From JBEBSD01 sp040394475 (GTDB taxonomy: Bacteria > Bacteroidota > Bacteroidia > Cytophagales > Spirosomataceae): a DNA stretch of 64,000 bases. Position numbers and translations under genes: made by a program. Within the stretch, counting starts at the first letter, position 1. Each line of letters starts with the position of its first letter. The notes beneath the pieces were generated by a model. It was not told the origin of the DNA. It was given only the letters and a program-made list of their open reading frames with translations, and searched no databases. The stretch is taken from NCBI GenBank assembly GCA_040394475.1, contig JBEBSD010000013.1, forward strand, positions 39,716 through 103,715, in the 5' to 3' direction. Of the stretch, positions 54,368 to 63,060 are shown one piece after another.

Positions 54368-54427
54368 AAAACAAAAGTAACTATAACCCGAGGTCAATGT
54401 AAACGGCCTTTACAAAGCAATAGCAAA

Positions 54428-55444
54428 ATGGAAGCACTTTTTTATGAAGGCAATCAGACTTTCACACTAAAAAACGTTGAACTTACGCCGCTTAATCCGG
54501 GAGAAGTTCGCCTTAAAATGGCCTATGCAGGAGTTTGTGGAACAGATGTTCATATTTACCACGGCAAAATGGATGGCCGTGTCAAACCACCGCAGATTAT
54601 CGGGCACGAGGTTTCCGGAGAGGTTGTTGCGCTGGGAGACGCAGTAACCGGTTGGGAAATTGGTGATAAAGTAACCGTTCGGCCGTTAAATCCAGGTCTG
54701 GAAGTTCCGTCAGATAACGGGTACAGGCACATCGGAAAACACCTGAAGTTTATAGGAATCGATTCACCGGGAGGTATGCAGCAGTTCTGGAATGTACCTG
54801 CATTTACATTGCACCGGTTACCCGACCATTTGTCGCTCAAACTCGGGGCATTAATAGAACCGTTGGCTGTAGCCTGTCACGATATCCGGTTGTCTGAACT
54901 GAAAGACTCGGAAACGGTTGTTGTACTGGGAGGTGGTCCAATCGGATTACTGATTGGGCTGGTTGCACGCCAGAAGGGCGCGAAGGTCATCATCTCCGAA
55001 GTAAATACTAACCGCATTTCGTTTATCCGCTCGTTAGGGTTCGAAACAATCAATCCACTGGATGGCGACCTGGTGGAAGCTGTTGAAGCATTTTCCGCGG
55101 GGGCAATGGCTGATGTTGTCTTTGAAGTATCCGGTTCACAGGCTGCGGTAGCTTCTATGACCCAGCTTTGCCGTGTTCGTGGAAGGATCGTAATGGTTGC
55201 CATTCACGCCGAACCCAAGCAAGTTGACTTGTTCGGGTTTTTCTGGAAAGAAATAAAATTGATTGGGGCAAGAGTATACGAACCGGAAGATTTTGAAGAA
55301 GCTATAGCACTGGCCGCATCCGGTAAACTTCCATTGGAGAAACTGATCACCGAAACCGCTCCCCTGCATGCAGCAAAGCAGATTTTTGAAATGATCGACA
55401 AAAATCCGGCCGGAATGAAATATATCCTTGCCTTAAACCCCTAA
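54428..55444 (+). CDS. Medium-chain dehydrogenase lacking the structural-zinc cysteines
   Basis: Dehydrogenase of 338 aa of the sorbitol/threonine/galactitol dehydrogenase type. The catalytic zinc site is intact: YAGVCGTDVHIYHGKMDG, IIGHEVSGEVVALG and LIEPLAVACHDI. NAD(P) is bound at VVVLGGGPIGLLIGLVARQK. The lobe that normally holds four structural-zinc cysteines is here VRPLNPGLEVPSDNGYRHIG with no cysteine, unlike the alcohol dehydrogenase at 15062. The gene closes the catabolic run after the VOC pair and probably oxidises a hydroxy-acid or polyol intermediate. Confidence 0.87.
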   Translation: MEALFYEGNQTFTLKNVELTPLNPGEVRLKMAYAGVCGTDVHIYHGKMDGRVKPPQIIGHEVSGEVVALGDAVTGWEIGDKVTVRPLNPGLEVPSDNGYRHIGKHLKFIGIDSPGGMQQFWNVPAFTLHRLPDHLSLKLGALIEPLAVACHDIRLSELKDSETVVVLGGGPIGLLIGLVARQKGAKVIISEVNTNRISFIRSLGFETINPLDGDLVEAVEAFSAGAMADVVFEVSGSQAAVASMTQLCRVRGRIVMVAIHAEPKQVDLFGFFWKEIKLIGARVYEPEDFEEAIALAASGKLPLEKLITETAPLHAAKQIFEMIDKNPAGMKYILALNP

Positions 55445-55466
55445 AAGGCTCCTACCCGCGCCGCCC

Positions 55467-55613
55467 TCAATCCAGCGAATTAATCAAAACATAATACTTA
55501 TACGCTACCAGGACCCGTTCGAATTTGGTTAGTTCGGTCGGGTCTTTTTTGCTTAACCTGGGAAGCACCGCTTTATTAAGCTTATTGACAATCTTGAAAA
55601 ACTGTTTTTTCAT
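55467..55613 (-). CDS. Small basic protein of 48 aa
   Basis: A 48-codon frame on the minus strand from ATG at 55613 to TGA at 55467. It begins MKKQFFKIVNKLNKAVLP and ends AYKYYVLINSLD. The Lys-rich N-terminus followed by K-ALLP-like and a C-terminal aromatic YxxYVxxxxLD recall short conserved proteins of Bacteroidota, sometimes annotated SsrA-binding protein by transfer. The role is unknown. It is antisense to the gap after the dehydrogenase and convergent with it. Composition looks coding, but the small size keeps confidence moderate. Confidence 0.6.
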   Translation of the reverse strand: MKKQFFKIVNKLNKAVLPRLSKKDPTELTKFERVLVAYKYYVLINSLD

Positions 55614-55846
55614 GCGATTAACAGATTTTAACGTCTTTATCGTGACCTCTACTTTCTAAAGGACTTATTAGCAGGAAATTACTATTTGAATGAACTACCT
55701 CACGCCGATTCAAAGAGGTTGTGTTTATAGCCCGTGAGCCTATCCTTCGCTATTGATTGCCATACCGTGGAGGAACTGCTATTCAAACATTTATCGTTAA
55801 CTTAGCCCCAAACCCCGTATATGACCCACAACCAACATCGATACAG

Positions 55847-56638
55847 ATGAAAAAGACAGTTAATTTGTATGGGCGTGCAATCAGCGCGCTGATTTTTTTC
55901 GTTGCCGGTTCAATGTTCTCCTTATCCCTTTATGCACAGGTAGGCGTCGGAGTCAAGGCCCCTAAGGGAGCGGAAGTCCTGTTGGACGGAAGCAGGAAGA
56001 TGCTTGACGAAAAGTGGACCTACTGGAACGGCCCGCGGCTGGCTGCCCAACTGCCCATCAAATGGACGGTTGTAAAAGATCCCATTGATAAAGGGACTGT
56101 GATTAACTGCAATGATCCGGCCTCTGCCGGCGGCTTGTATGGTTCGGCTGATTTGGTGACCAGGAAGACATTCCGTGATTTCCGGTTACATGTAGAATTT
56201 CTGGTGCCGGATAAGGGAGGCAACAGCGGTGTATACCTTCAAAACCGGTATGAGATACAGATACTTGACGGAGACTCTACGTCTCATGGCATGGGCGCTG
56301 TTATCAATGAGTCAAACTCCCCTTACCATGCCTATAAGGGAATTGGCAAATGGAATTCTTATGACATCGTTTTTCGCGCCGCGCGCTTCCAGGATGGTAA
56401 GCTGGTTGAAAAACCGATCGTATCCATGTATTTCAACGGCATTAAAGTGCATACAAATCACCCGATCAGCCAGGTATGGGGAGGGCCTAATTCGGGGATT
56501 GACGGTGGAAACGACGGCGGAAAAGGAATTACCGATACCCCGGGCGGATTAAAACTGCAGTCCGAAGGACACGATGTATTATACCGTAATATCTGGATCA
56601 CGAACCTTAATCTGGAAAAAGCCGATACTGACTTTTGA
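55847..56638 (+). CDS. DUF1080 protein (3-keto-disaccharide hydrolase-like)
   Basis: Exported protein of 263 aa with a signal peptide of about 30 residues (SLSLYAQ). DUF1080 has a concanavalin-like beta sandwich: EVLLDGSRKMLDEKWTYWNG, then DFRLHVEFLVPDKGGNSGVY, LQNRYEIQILDG and WNSYDIVFRAARF. Members hydrolyse 3-keto-glycosides or bind glycans. The ATG at 55847 is preferred over one at 55757 because the signal peptide starts there. It lies on the same strand as the uronate genes but after a 402-bp gap, so it may be a separate unit. Confidence 0.87.
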   Translation: MKKTVNLYGRAISALIFFVAGSMFSLSLYAQVGVGVKAPKGAEVLLDGSRKMLDEKWTYWNGPRLAAQLPIKWTVVKDPIDKGTVINCNDPASAGGLYGSADLVTRKTFRDFRLHVEFLVPDKGGNSGVYLQNRYEIQILDGDSTSHGMGAVINESNSPYHAYKGIGKWNSYDIVFRAARFQDGKLVEKPIVSMYFNGIKVHTNHPISQVWGGPNSGIDGGNDGGKGITDTPGGLKLQSEGHDVLYRNIWITNLNLEKADTDF

Positions 56639-56740
56639 GCAGAGATCACCAAAAGGACAATGCGACAAATGCTCCACAGGCAGTAGCAAATCCGGAAAGC
56701 AGATTCCCGGGGGGATTGATCTAACATACCTTATCCCGGC

Positions 56741-59098
56741 CTACTGCTTCAACAGCCAGATATCGGAAATTTTGGAATACTGCCGCCAGTTCAGGTCCGA
56801 TTCTTCGGGGCGGTCGAAGGTGACGGCTATTTTCCCATCGCGCGAGAGCGCTTGCGGCACGATCCATTCCTTTACCGCATCCGGTTCCCTGCTGTAAACA
56901 GTAGGCCGAAGCCGATAGCCGTCTACCCGCAAAAGCGCTTCCCCGGAACCAACCACCCTGATCACGTATCGGGCAGTGGGATCAAGGTTGTCGTAATCCA
57001 GTTCGGGCTGCCCCTGGAAGGTCTGAAAAGACAGGCGTTTCCGGCTCTTTCCGCCATCCCACCAGGCAATGTCAGTGGCATCGTCGGAGATAGTTTTCAC
57101 CCTCGGACCTTTGGCCACGCTCGAAATATCGTCATAATAGCTGCCCGGACCGGGATTTTCCCAGGTAGCGATCCGGTGGAGCGCTTCCACCTGCAGGGAA
57201 GGATCGTCGAAGGCCTTTATCTTCTCAAACTCGTCGTGAAGCCACCAGCGGTTGTTCAGCGGATAGTCTACAAAATCCATCACGACACCTCTTTCCGGAC
57301 CCCGGGGCTGATGCTTGCTCTTGCTTTGTAAACCAACCGAAACAAACAACGCCTCGCTCAGTTCGTCCAGCCGTTGCCGCAGGGCTTTGTCCACCGGTTC
57401 CTGATCGGCCTTGTTGACGATTGCCAGGGCACTTTCCATTACCTTATTCACATTTGAACCGTTCGCCTGAAGCAGGATCTCATTGGCCTGTTTCTCAAGC
57501 TCCTGCTCGCTGATCAGCCGCAGCCGTGTATAGTGATCGTAGTAGGCGCGGAAGAGCAGCATTTGCCAGCGCCAGTTGTTCTTAAGTGCAGGATTTGCCG
57601 CTTCGAGCGTTTTCCAGAAGCGGAAGGTAGCCTCTACACCTCCGTTTTCTACCAGTGGCCCTTTCCAGTTCTGCTCAAGTGCTTCAATCCCGCTGGCTGC
57701 CGTTGCAGCCACCTGTCTACCAAAGAAAAAGGCGGCATATTCCTCCATGATCGCATGCACATGCTGCTTCGGATCCCAGCTCAGCATGCTCCATACGACC
57801 TTGTTGACATCGTCATGGCTGCCGTCGGAATAAGATACGAAGCCGTCCGTAAACGGCGCATATTTTTCATGAATCCGGGCGAATGCAAAAGGCCTGGGGT
57901 TCACCGGCTCCCTGCCGAGCGTTAAGGCAAATGCCTGATCGAACTTCTCAACGGGGAATTCGCATCGTACGGAATGCGTAATATCCGGATAATGGCGATG
58001 CTGGTACTGCTTCGGCAGCCGGTAGCGGGTTTCGGCCATGGGCGGGCTTCCCGGACCGGTGACGACGCCCTGCAGCCATTCAGGCTTTTCGGTTTCCAGG
58101 TAATCGAAGAAATAATCGATTTGCTCTACATTGAACCCCTGGAGGGAAATCCAAACCTTTGCATTGGGGTGATAGTTTACAACCAAGCCGCGAAGCTCCT
58201 TCAGAAAAGGAAGCACCTCAGACGGATGGTTATGACCGGGATCTCCTCCCGGGAAGAAAATATGATCGAGCCGCGGACAGGCTTTGTAGAAGGCCTCATG
58301 CAGTTCAAGCTCCTCCTTTCGCTTCGCCTGGTCTTTCAGGTCGAAAGTTGCCGGGGTCCAGACCCAGTAGTCCATGTCATACTTCCGGCAGATCTCGCTC
58401 ATCCGGATATTCATTTCTTCTGCCGGGATGTTGAAATGCGGGCTTTTCGAAGAAGACTCCTGGAAAGGAATTCCCTCTACCGCATTGGAGCCGAAGATGG
58501 CCTGCTCGCGAATGTACTGGTCGTATTGCGCCACGGTCCAGGCGTCGTAGGTATTGGCCGTATGCCGGTAGCCCAGCTGATGGCCGCGAATCGGATAGGC
58601 AGGTGCGCTGGCATAGTCCACGTTTTCATGGAGTGAGAGTACGCCCGGGCCCATGCTCATATTCCGGAGCAGCCAGCCCGCCCCAAAAAGGATCCCCCGG
58701 CTGTCAGCCCCGATCACCCAGACAACCGTCCGCGCCGGCGAATATTCGGTCAGGATCCTGTAGCCCTCCTTTTTGAATTCAGGACTTTCCGGAGCGCCTT
58801 TGGAAGGGATGGCTACACCCGTCAGTTCGGTATCTGATGACAGTACCAGGGCAATGACGGTGCCCGGTGTTTTTGGCCAGTTGTTCCCCGGCTTTAAAGC
58901 AATTCCCGTGCCCTTCTGAACCTCTTCTGTCAGAACCTCGACGGCCGTTTCCTTCATAGGGGAAGGAACCGACGGTGAAATAATCAGCGTCGCTTTCCGG
59001 AGATCGATCCCCCGGGCCGGGCTTACCGTACTAATAAAAAACAGGCAAAGAGGGAGGTACGCGTACCGGATACAGTTTTTAAAAGTCATGGTCTTCAT
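56741..59098 (-). CDS. Exported GH67/GH20-like glycoside hydrolase
   Basis: Large exported protein of 785 aa from the ATG at 59098. The signal peptide is about 1-30. Residues about 40-155 resemble the zincin-like N-terminal domain shared by GH20, GH67 and GH84 (AVEVLTEEVQKGTGIALKPG; WVIGADSRGILFGAGWLLRN). A TIM-barrel-like part follows (YPIRGHQLGYRHTANTYDAW; MDYWVWTPATFDL; IFFPGGDPGHNHPSEVLPFL). The C-terminal half is helical then beta-rich. Catalytic residues cannot be placed with confidence; the family could be GH67-like or unclassified. An ATG at 59089 is an alternative start. It is divergent from the LVIVD gene. Confidence 0.62.
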   Translation of the reverse strand: MKTMTFKNCIRYAYLPLCLFFISTVSPARGIDLRKATLIISPSVPSPMKETAVEVLTEEVQKGTGIALKPGNNWPKTPGTVIALVLSSDTELTGVAIPSKGAPESPEFKKEGYRILTEYSPARTVVWVIGADSRGILFGAGWLLRNMSMGPGVLSLHENVDYASAPAYPIRGHQLGYRHTANTYDAWTVAQYDQYIREQAIFGSNAVEGIPFQESSSKSPHFNIPAEEMNIRMSEICRKYDMDYWVWTPATFDLKDQAKRKEELELHEAFYKACPRLDHIFFPGGDPGHNHPSEVLPFLKELRGLVVNYHPNAKVWISLQGFNVEQIDYFFDYLETEKPEWLQGVVTGPGSPPMAETRYRLPKQYQHRHYPDITHSVRCEFPVEKFDQAFALTLGREPVNPRPFAFARIHEKYAPFTDGFVSYSDGSHDDVNKVVWSMLSWDPKQHVHAIMEEYAAFFFGRQVAATAASGIEALEQNWKGPLVENGGVEATFRFWKTLEAANPALKNNWRWQMLLFRAYYDHYTRLRLISEQELEKQANEILLQANGSNVNKVMESALAIVNKADQEPVDKALRQRLDELSEALFVSVGLQSKSKHQPRGPERGVVMDFVDYPLNNRWWLHDEFEKIKAFDDPSLQVEALHRIATWENPGPGSYYDDISSVAKGPRVKTISDDATDIAWWDGGKSRKRLSFQTFQGQPELDYDNLDPTARYVIRVVGSGEALLRVDGYRLRPTVYSREPDAVKEWIVPQALSRDGKIAVTFDRPEESDLNWRQYSKISDIWLLKQ

Positions 59099-59352
59099 GA
59101 GCAACAGATTCAGGATACTATCATTGGACTTTATGTATACTCCAAAGTCGTACAAACAGGCCAGGGATCGATCTGAAGATAAAGGCGCAATCCCGGTGAG
59201 TCCCCGGGTGATTTACCGCTGTCGAAACGCCTCACCTGACCGCTCTTCAAGGATTCAGTCAACTAAATCAGTATATTATTCAACCAATTCCAACCTTTTT
59301 GAAAGCTTCGGTATCTACTGCTTAGACACATTTCTAACCTTACACGAACCAT

Positions 59353-60654
59353 ATGAAATCTCTAGCTTTACTTTCCCTCTTCGCTGTCGTCCTGTTGGCC
59401 ACTTCATGCAACGACCAATGCAAGGAGACGCGTGTTGTACGGGAGCTTCAGCCGTTCCGGATTGCTGTCGACGATGTACGCAATGGAATCCGTTCAGAAA
59501 ACCCGAGGTCGCTGGAATCACCCGGGAAAATTTATGTCTATAAAAATTACTTACTGGTTAACGAGCTTAAAAAAGGCATTCATATCATTGACAACAGCGA
59601 CGTCTCTAATCCCCGCTTCGTGTCCTTCCTGAAAATTCCGGGAAACGGAGACATGGCTGTGCGTGACGATATGCTCTACGCCGACAGCTACATGGATCTT
59701 GTAACCCTTGATTTATCGAATCCGACCAACCCGGTAGAAGTAGGCCGCAACAAGGACATTTTCAAAAGCGGTGTTTTCGACGGGGGCTGGTGGAGTGTCC
59801 GTGAGCATACAATTGAAGACCAAAATGTGAGCTACCGCGTTGAAACGATAAAAACCAATTGCGAAGACACCGAAAACGGCGGGGGCTGGTGGGGAGGTCC
59901 CATCCTGCTTTTTGAAACTTTTGCAGCCTTCAGCAACAAAAGCGGCTCCTCCGGCGGAAACGGCAATTCAGGGACGGCGGGGTCGATGGCCCGGTTTGCC
60001 CTTCACGACAAGTACCTCTATACGATCGACAACCAATCGCTCCATCTTTTTGACATATCCGCGCCGCAAACGCCCGAAAGCACCGCTACAGTTACCCTTG
60101 GCTGGGGTATCGAAACTATTTTTCCTTACCGCGACAAGCTTTTTATCGGCACCACTACCGGTATGCAGATTCTCGACAACTCTGACCCCTCAGCTCCTAA
60201 GCATCTTTCTACCTTCAGTCATGCCAGAGCTTGCGACCCGGTGGTCGTACACGAAAACACGGCCTATGTGACATTGAGAACAGGAAACGGTTGCCAGGGA
60301 TCGGAAAACCAACTTGATGTGATCGACATCTCGAGTGTGACCAGTCCCAAACTGATCAAGAGCTACCCGATGCAGAACCCCTACGGGCTGGCCGTTAATT
60401 TTCCGAACCTCTATCTTTGCGAAGGTACTTACGGCCTGAAAGGATTCGACGTCAGTGACAACCAGAAGATCGCCGACAAGCAGAACTTCCACCTTCGCGA
60501 TCAGGATGCCTACGATGTCATCAGCCTTGGAAATCATCTGCTATTGATCGGGCGTGATGGCTTTTTTCAATACGACGCATCGAATCCACAACGGCCGCGG
60601 TTGCTCAGCAAAATCCCGGTATACTCCCCGATCCCCAAGATTAATGACCGGTAA
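59353..60654 (+). CDS. LVIVD-repeat lipoprotein (beta-propeller)
   Basis: Lipoprotein of 433 aa with lipidated cysteine at residue 19 (LLATSCNDQCKE). It consists of LVIVD-type repeats forming a propeller: GIHIIDNSDVSNPRFVSFLK, LVTLDLSNPTNPVEVG, LHLFDISAPQTPESTATV, MQILDNSDPSAPKHLSTF and LDVIDISSVTSPKLIKSY. The insert GGGWWGGPILL with NKSGSSGGNGNSG is unusual. The function is unknown; such proteins are surface-exposed binding scaffolds. The downstream gene overlaps its end. Confidence 0.88.
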   Translation: MKSLALLSLFAVVLLATSCNDQCKETRVVRELQPFRIAVDDVRNGIRSENPRSLESPGKIYVYKNYLLVNELKKGIHIIDNSDVSNPRFVSFLKIPGNGDMAVRDDMLYADSYMDLVTLDLSNPTNPVEVGRNKDIFKSGVFDGGWWSVREHTIEDQNVSYRVETIKTNCEDTENGGGWWGGPILLFETFAAFSNKSGSSGGNGNSGTAGSMARFALHDKYLYTIDNQSLHLFDISAPQTPESTATVTLGWGIETIFPYRDKLFIGTTTGMQILDNSDPSAPKHLSTFSHARACDPVVVHENTAYVTLRTGNGCQGSENQLDVIDISSVTSPKLIKSYPMQNPYGLAVNFPNLYLCEGTYGLKGFDVSDNQKIADKQNFHLRDQDAYDVISLGNHLLLIGRDGFFQYDASNPQRPRLLSKIPVYSPIPKINDR

Positions 60655-61228
60655 ACTTATGAGAGCGCTGTTACTCGGACTTTTTTCACTGGCCTCGTTC
60701 GCCGTAAAAAGTCAGGACTATGTGTTTAAGCCCATATACGTCAACCATACTGAAACCGGCGTATTGTTCGGACGTGTCGGTCCGCTTGACAACAATGTCG
60801 GCGTAGCCAACAAAGTCAATTTCACAGCCCAGACCTTCAACGGAATACTGGTCCGGCCGAGGTTGGCTACCGGCATCACACTGGGAGTAGACTGGTACAA
60901 TGCGGTGTTGATCAACCCGGTGGCCGCCGGGATACGGTACGACATCAAACGCCGCCAGAACACAAGCTTTTTTGCAACCGGCGATATCGGGTATGGATTT
61001 ACCTGGTTCCAGAAAGACAATCCCCGGTACGAGACCCGTGGCGGCTGGATGCTGAATCCAGGTTTCGGCTTTCGTATGGGGAGTATGGGTTCCACGGGTT
61101 TTACCATGGTATTTTTCTACAAAATGCAGAAAGCCAAGGTCGACAAGCCGATCACCGGAAACATGATAGAACGCTACGAAGAACGCACTTATAACCGGAT
61201 CGGCGTTCGGTTAGGGATTTCGTTCTGA
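60644..61228 (+). CDS. Outer-membrane beta-barrel-like protein
   Basis: Protein of 194 aa with a signal peptide (LLLGLFSLASFAVKSQ) and alternating hydrophobic/polar strands typical of small outer-membrane barrels: TGVLFGRVGPLDNN, GITLGVDWYNAVLINPVAAG, TSFFATGDIGYGFTWFQ and the C-terminal IGVRLGISF ending in Phe. No family recognised. The ATG at 60644 overlaps the LVIVD gene by 11 bp; an ATG at 60659 also begins the signal peptide. It probably acts with the LVIVD lipoprotein. Confidence 0.7.
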   Translation: MTGKLMRALLLGLFSLASFAVKSQDYVFKPIYVNHTETGVLFGRVGPLDNNVGVANKVNFTAQTFNGILVRPRLATGITLGVDWYNAVLINPVAAGIRYDIKRRQNTSFFATGDIGYGFTWFQKDNPRYETRGGWMLNPGFGFRMGSMGSTGFTMVFFYKMQKAKVDKPITGNMIERYEERTYNRIGVRLGISF

Positions 61229-61684
61229 CACTTGATTTCGGGATTCGCCTTTAAACCCTGCTGTCCGGGATAAATCCGAAGGCAATTGATTACTATGGAT
61301 GCTAAACAACAGGAGTTAGGGTTGTTTATTGGATATTGAGAACTATTTCCTGCGAGCGTACACGGTTGGTTTATTTTTGTCATAAATGCCTGATTACTTG
61401 AGCAGATTGCGTTGATAACGTTTTATGTTTTGTATCCATTTTGGAATATCTGAATATGATGACCACGATTCATTACGATATGAATACGGGGTGCTATGAG
61501 CATATGGGTGCCACGTCTCCGGGCTTGTATTGATGCATCCAAATTTTCATCCTTTACACAGTTATAAACCGGTGTGTCAAGTTTTTTAATCAAAAAACTT
61601 GACACTTGGGCATGGGTAAGGTTCCATACATGGATAGTTATTAAAATGTGTAATTATGGTGCAATTGATGCAATTATGGTGCAA
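61229..61684. other. 456-bp intergenic region rich in inverted repeats
   Basis: No credible gene. It contains an 8-bp inverted repeat TAAACAAC (61303-61310) / GTTGTTTA (61321-61328) with a 10-nt loop, the palindrome at 61574-61605, and a direct repeat AATTATGGTGCAATT (61652-61666 and 61672-61686). The last copy touches the stop of the convergent AlbA_2 gene. The hairpins may serve as terminators. Confidence 0.5.
61574..61605. repeat. Perfect 14-bp inverted repeat with 4-nt loop
   Basis: GTGTCAAGTTTTTT and its exact complement flank AATC. Because the palindrome is nearly complete, both strands read through it in the same register and give the same short peptide MSSFLIKKLDT. It lies between convergent transcripts, so a terminator is likely, though the stem is AT-rich. 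Confidence 0.6.
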
Positions 61685-63010
61685 TTATTTCAACGTGTAA
61701 AAAGCTCCGGCTCCTTTGCCGACACCAGCCAAAATACCCTTCTCAACAAGTTCTGACAAGTCCCTGGAAGCAGTATTCCTCGCCACATCAAATAATTCCT
61801 GATACCTTTTATTATTTATTCTTCCTGACGTTTTAACGTATATAACCGCTTTTATCTGCCGGTCATTTATACCAAGTGTTCTCAAATACTCTTCCGTGTA
61901 AATATCCTTCAAAAATGTCACTGAAATACCACCCTGTTCTTCTTCGATAACCGGATCGGGTATTCCATACTGCCTGCAGCCCTCCATCATGATTTCTATT
62001 CCCCTTCCCCAGGATTCCACATAGCCTGCCATGAAAAATACATTTGCAATTAACCGGTTCCGCGGGTAGGAGCTATGCTTTTGCTTAAGCTGCTCAATGG
62101 AAAGCGTATCAGGCAAACGTCCGGGATTCCAGATATTCAATTGATCGTCATAAACCCGCAGGAAAATAAAAGTGCTTGCGTAATCTTTATGGATGATCGA
62201 GTTTAATATCGCTTCGCGTAGCGCTGACTCCGGATATTCCAACCCTTCGATTCGCTGCAACCCTTCATAGGATATGGGCCGGATCAGGTATTTAGCATCC
62301 AGCGTCGCCATCACTTTGTCGGCCATATCCAATAGATTGCCCTCAATCACATCCTGATGCCTAAGGTCGCTATGGGATCTTCCAAAGCGTCCAATTTTAT
62401 AGCGTGCCATGGTTGAGTACCGTTGTGGATTTTTGCCGAACAACAACAATGCCGCCAACAACAACTCTCCCTGTTCATTGATCAGTTCCATGTTTTTAAG
62501 GATGGTCATTGTGTCCGCGTTGGCGGCACTTTCGGAAATACGTTGTTTTCGCAATGCCTTCTGTACAAAGGACTGTATCGCACCTCCGTCAATATCTTCC
62601 AGTTTTGCCTCCGGAATGGGCTGCCGTTCCAGCGAAATATTCATTTTCCGAAGGATGAACTCATTAAGAGCAACCCCTTTCAATTCCTGTTTAGTACTGC
62701 CGCTGCGGTAATGGTGTACCCCGTGATAAGAAATTGGCACCGCACTCACCGGAACCACAATCTCAATGTAATGCTTTCCGTCTTTTTTATGCAGATTGAT
62801 ATCCGCCACAAGCCCCAGATGGTTCACGATCTTGTTCGGCAGTTCATCCATCAGCCTTTTATAGTCAGCCACTCCCGTCACGTTACCCTTGTCATCGATA
62901 CCAATATAGATCCGGCCACCCTGTGCATTGGCAAAGCCGCATACCCACTTTAGGTATTCATCTCTCCAGGATTGTTTATACTCCGTATTTTGGGTCTCTC
63001 CAATAATCAT
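61685..63010 (-). CDS. AlbA_2/HATPase_c_4 transcriptional regulator-like protein
   Basis: Protein of 441 aa with three parts. The N-terminal AlbA_2 (Schlafen AAA_4) domain has EYKQSWRDEYLKWVCGFANA and GGRIYIGIDDKGNVTGVADY. The central GHKL-like HATPase_c_4 domain has ALREAILNSIIHKDYAS and LNIWNPGRLPDTLS, RNRLIANVFFMAGYVESWGR. The C-terminal winged helix is around NKRYQELFDVARNTASRDLS. Such proteins act in regulation or stress, sometimes near defence genes; none is seen here. It appears monocistronic. Confidence 0.88.
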   Translation of the reverse strand: MIIGETQNTEYKQSWRDEYLKWVCGFANAQGGRIYIGIDDKGNVTGVADYKRLMDELPNKIVNHLGLVADINLHKKDGKHYIEIVVPVSAVPISYHGVHHYRSGSTKQELKGVALNEFILRKMNISLERQPIPEAKLEDIDGGAIQSFVQKALRKQRISESAANADTMTILKNMELINEQGELLLAALLLFGKNPQRYSTMARYKIGRFGRSHSDLRHQDVIEGNLLDMADKVMATLDAKYLIRPISYEGLQRIEGLEYPESALREAILNSIIHKDYASTFIFLRVYDDQLNIWNPGRLPDTLSIEQLKQKHSSYPRNRLIANVFFMAGYVESWGRGIEIMMEGCRQYGIPDPVIEEEQGGISVTFLKDIYTEEYLRTLGINDRQIKAVIYVKTSGRINNKRYQELFDVARNTASRDLSELVEKGILAGVGKGAGAFYTLK

Positions 63011-63034
63011 TCAATACACCTTATTCGTCCAAAA

Positions 63035-63042
63035 CAAAAATA
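63035..63042 (-). promoter_or_regulatory. Candidate -7 box for the AlbA_2 gene
   Basis: On the minus strand TATTTTTG fits TAnnTTTG exactly and lies 24 bp before the start at 63010. No clear -33 TTTG is found at the right distance. Confidence 0.33.
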
Positions 63043-63060
63043 GAAATAATTTTTTGGTAA

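Noticed and set aside
55512..55550. Hairpin GACCCG...CGGGTC plus six T as terminator of the catabolic operon
   Set aside because: Position and T-run fit, but the stem is short and the sequence is inside the 48-aa minus-strand frame; not listed as a separate terminator.
59156..59352. Possible structured RNA leader upstream of the LVIVD gene
   Set aside because: GC-rich repeats such as CCCGGTGAGTCCCCGGG pair locally, but no known RNA family pattern is met.
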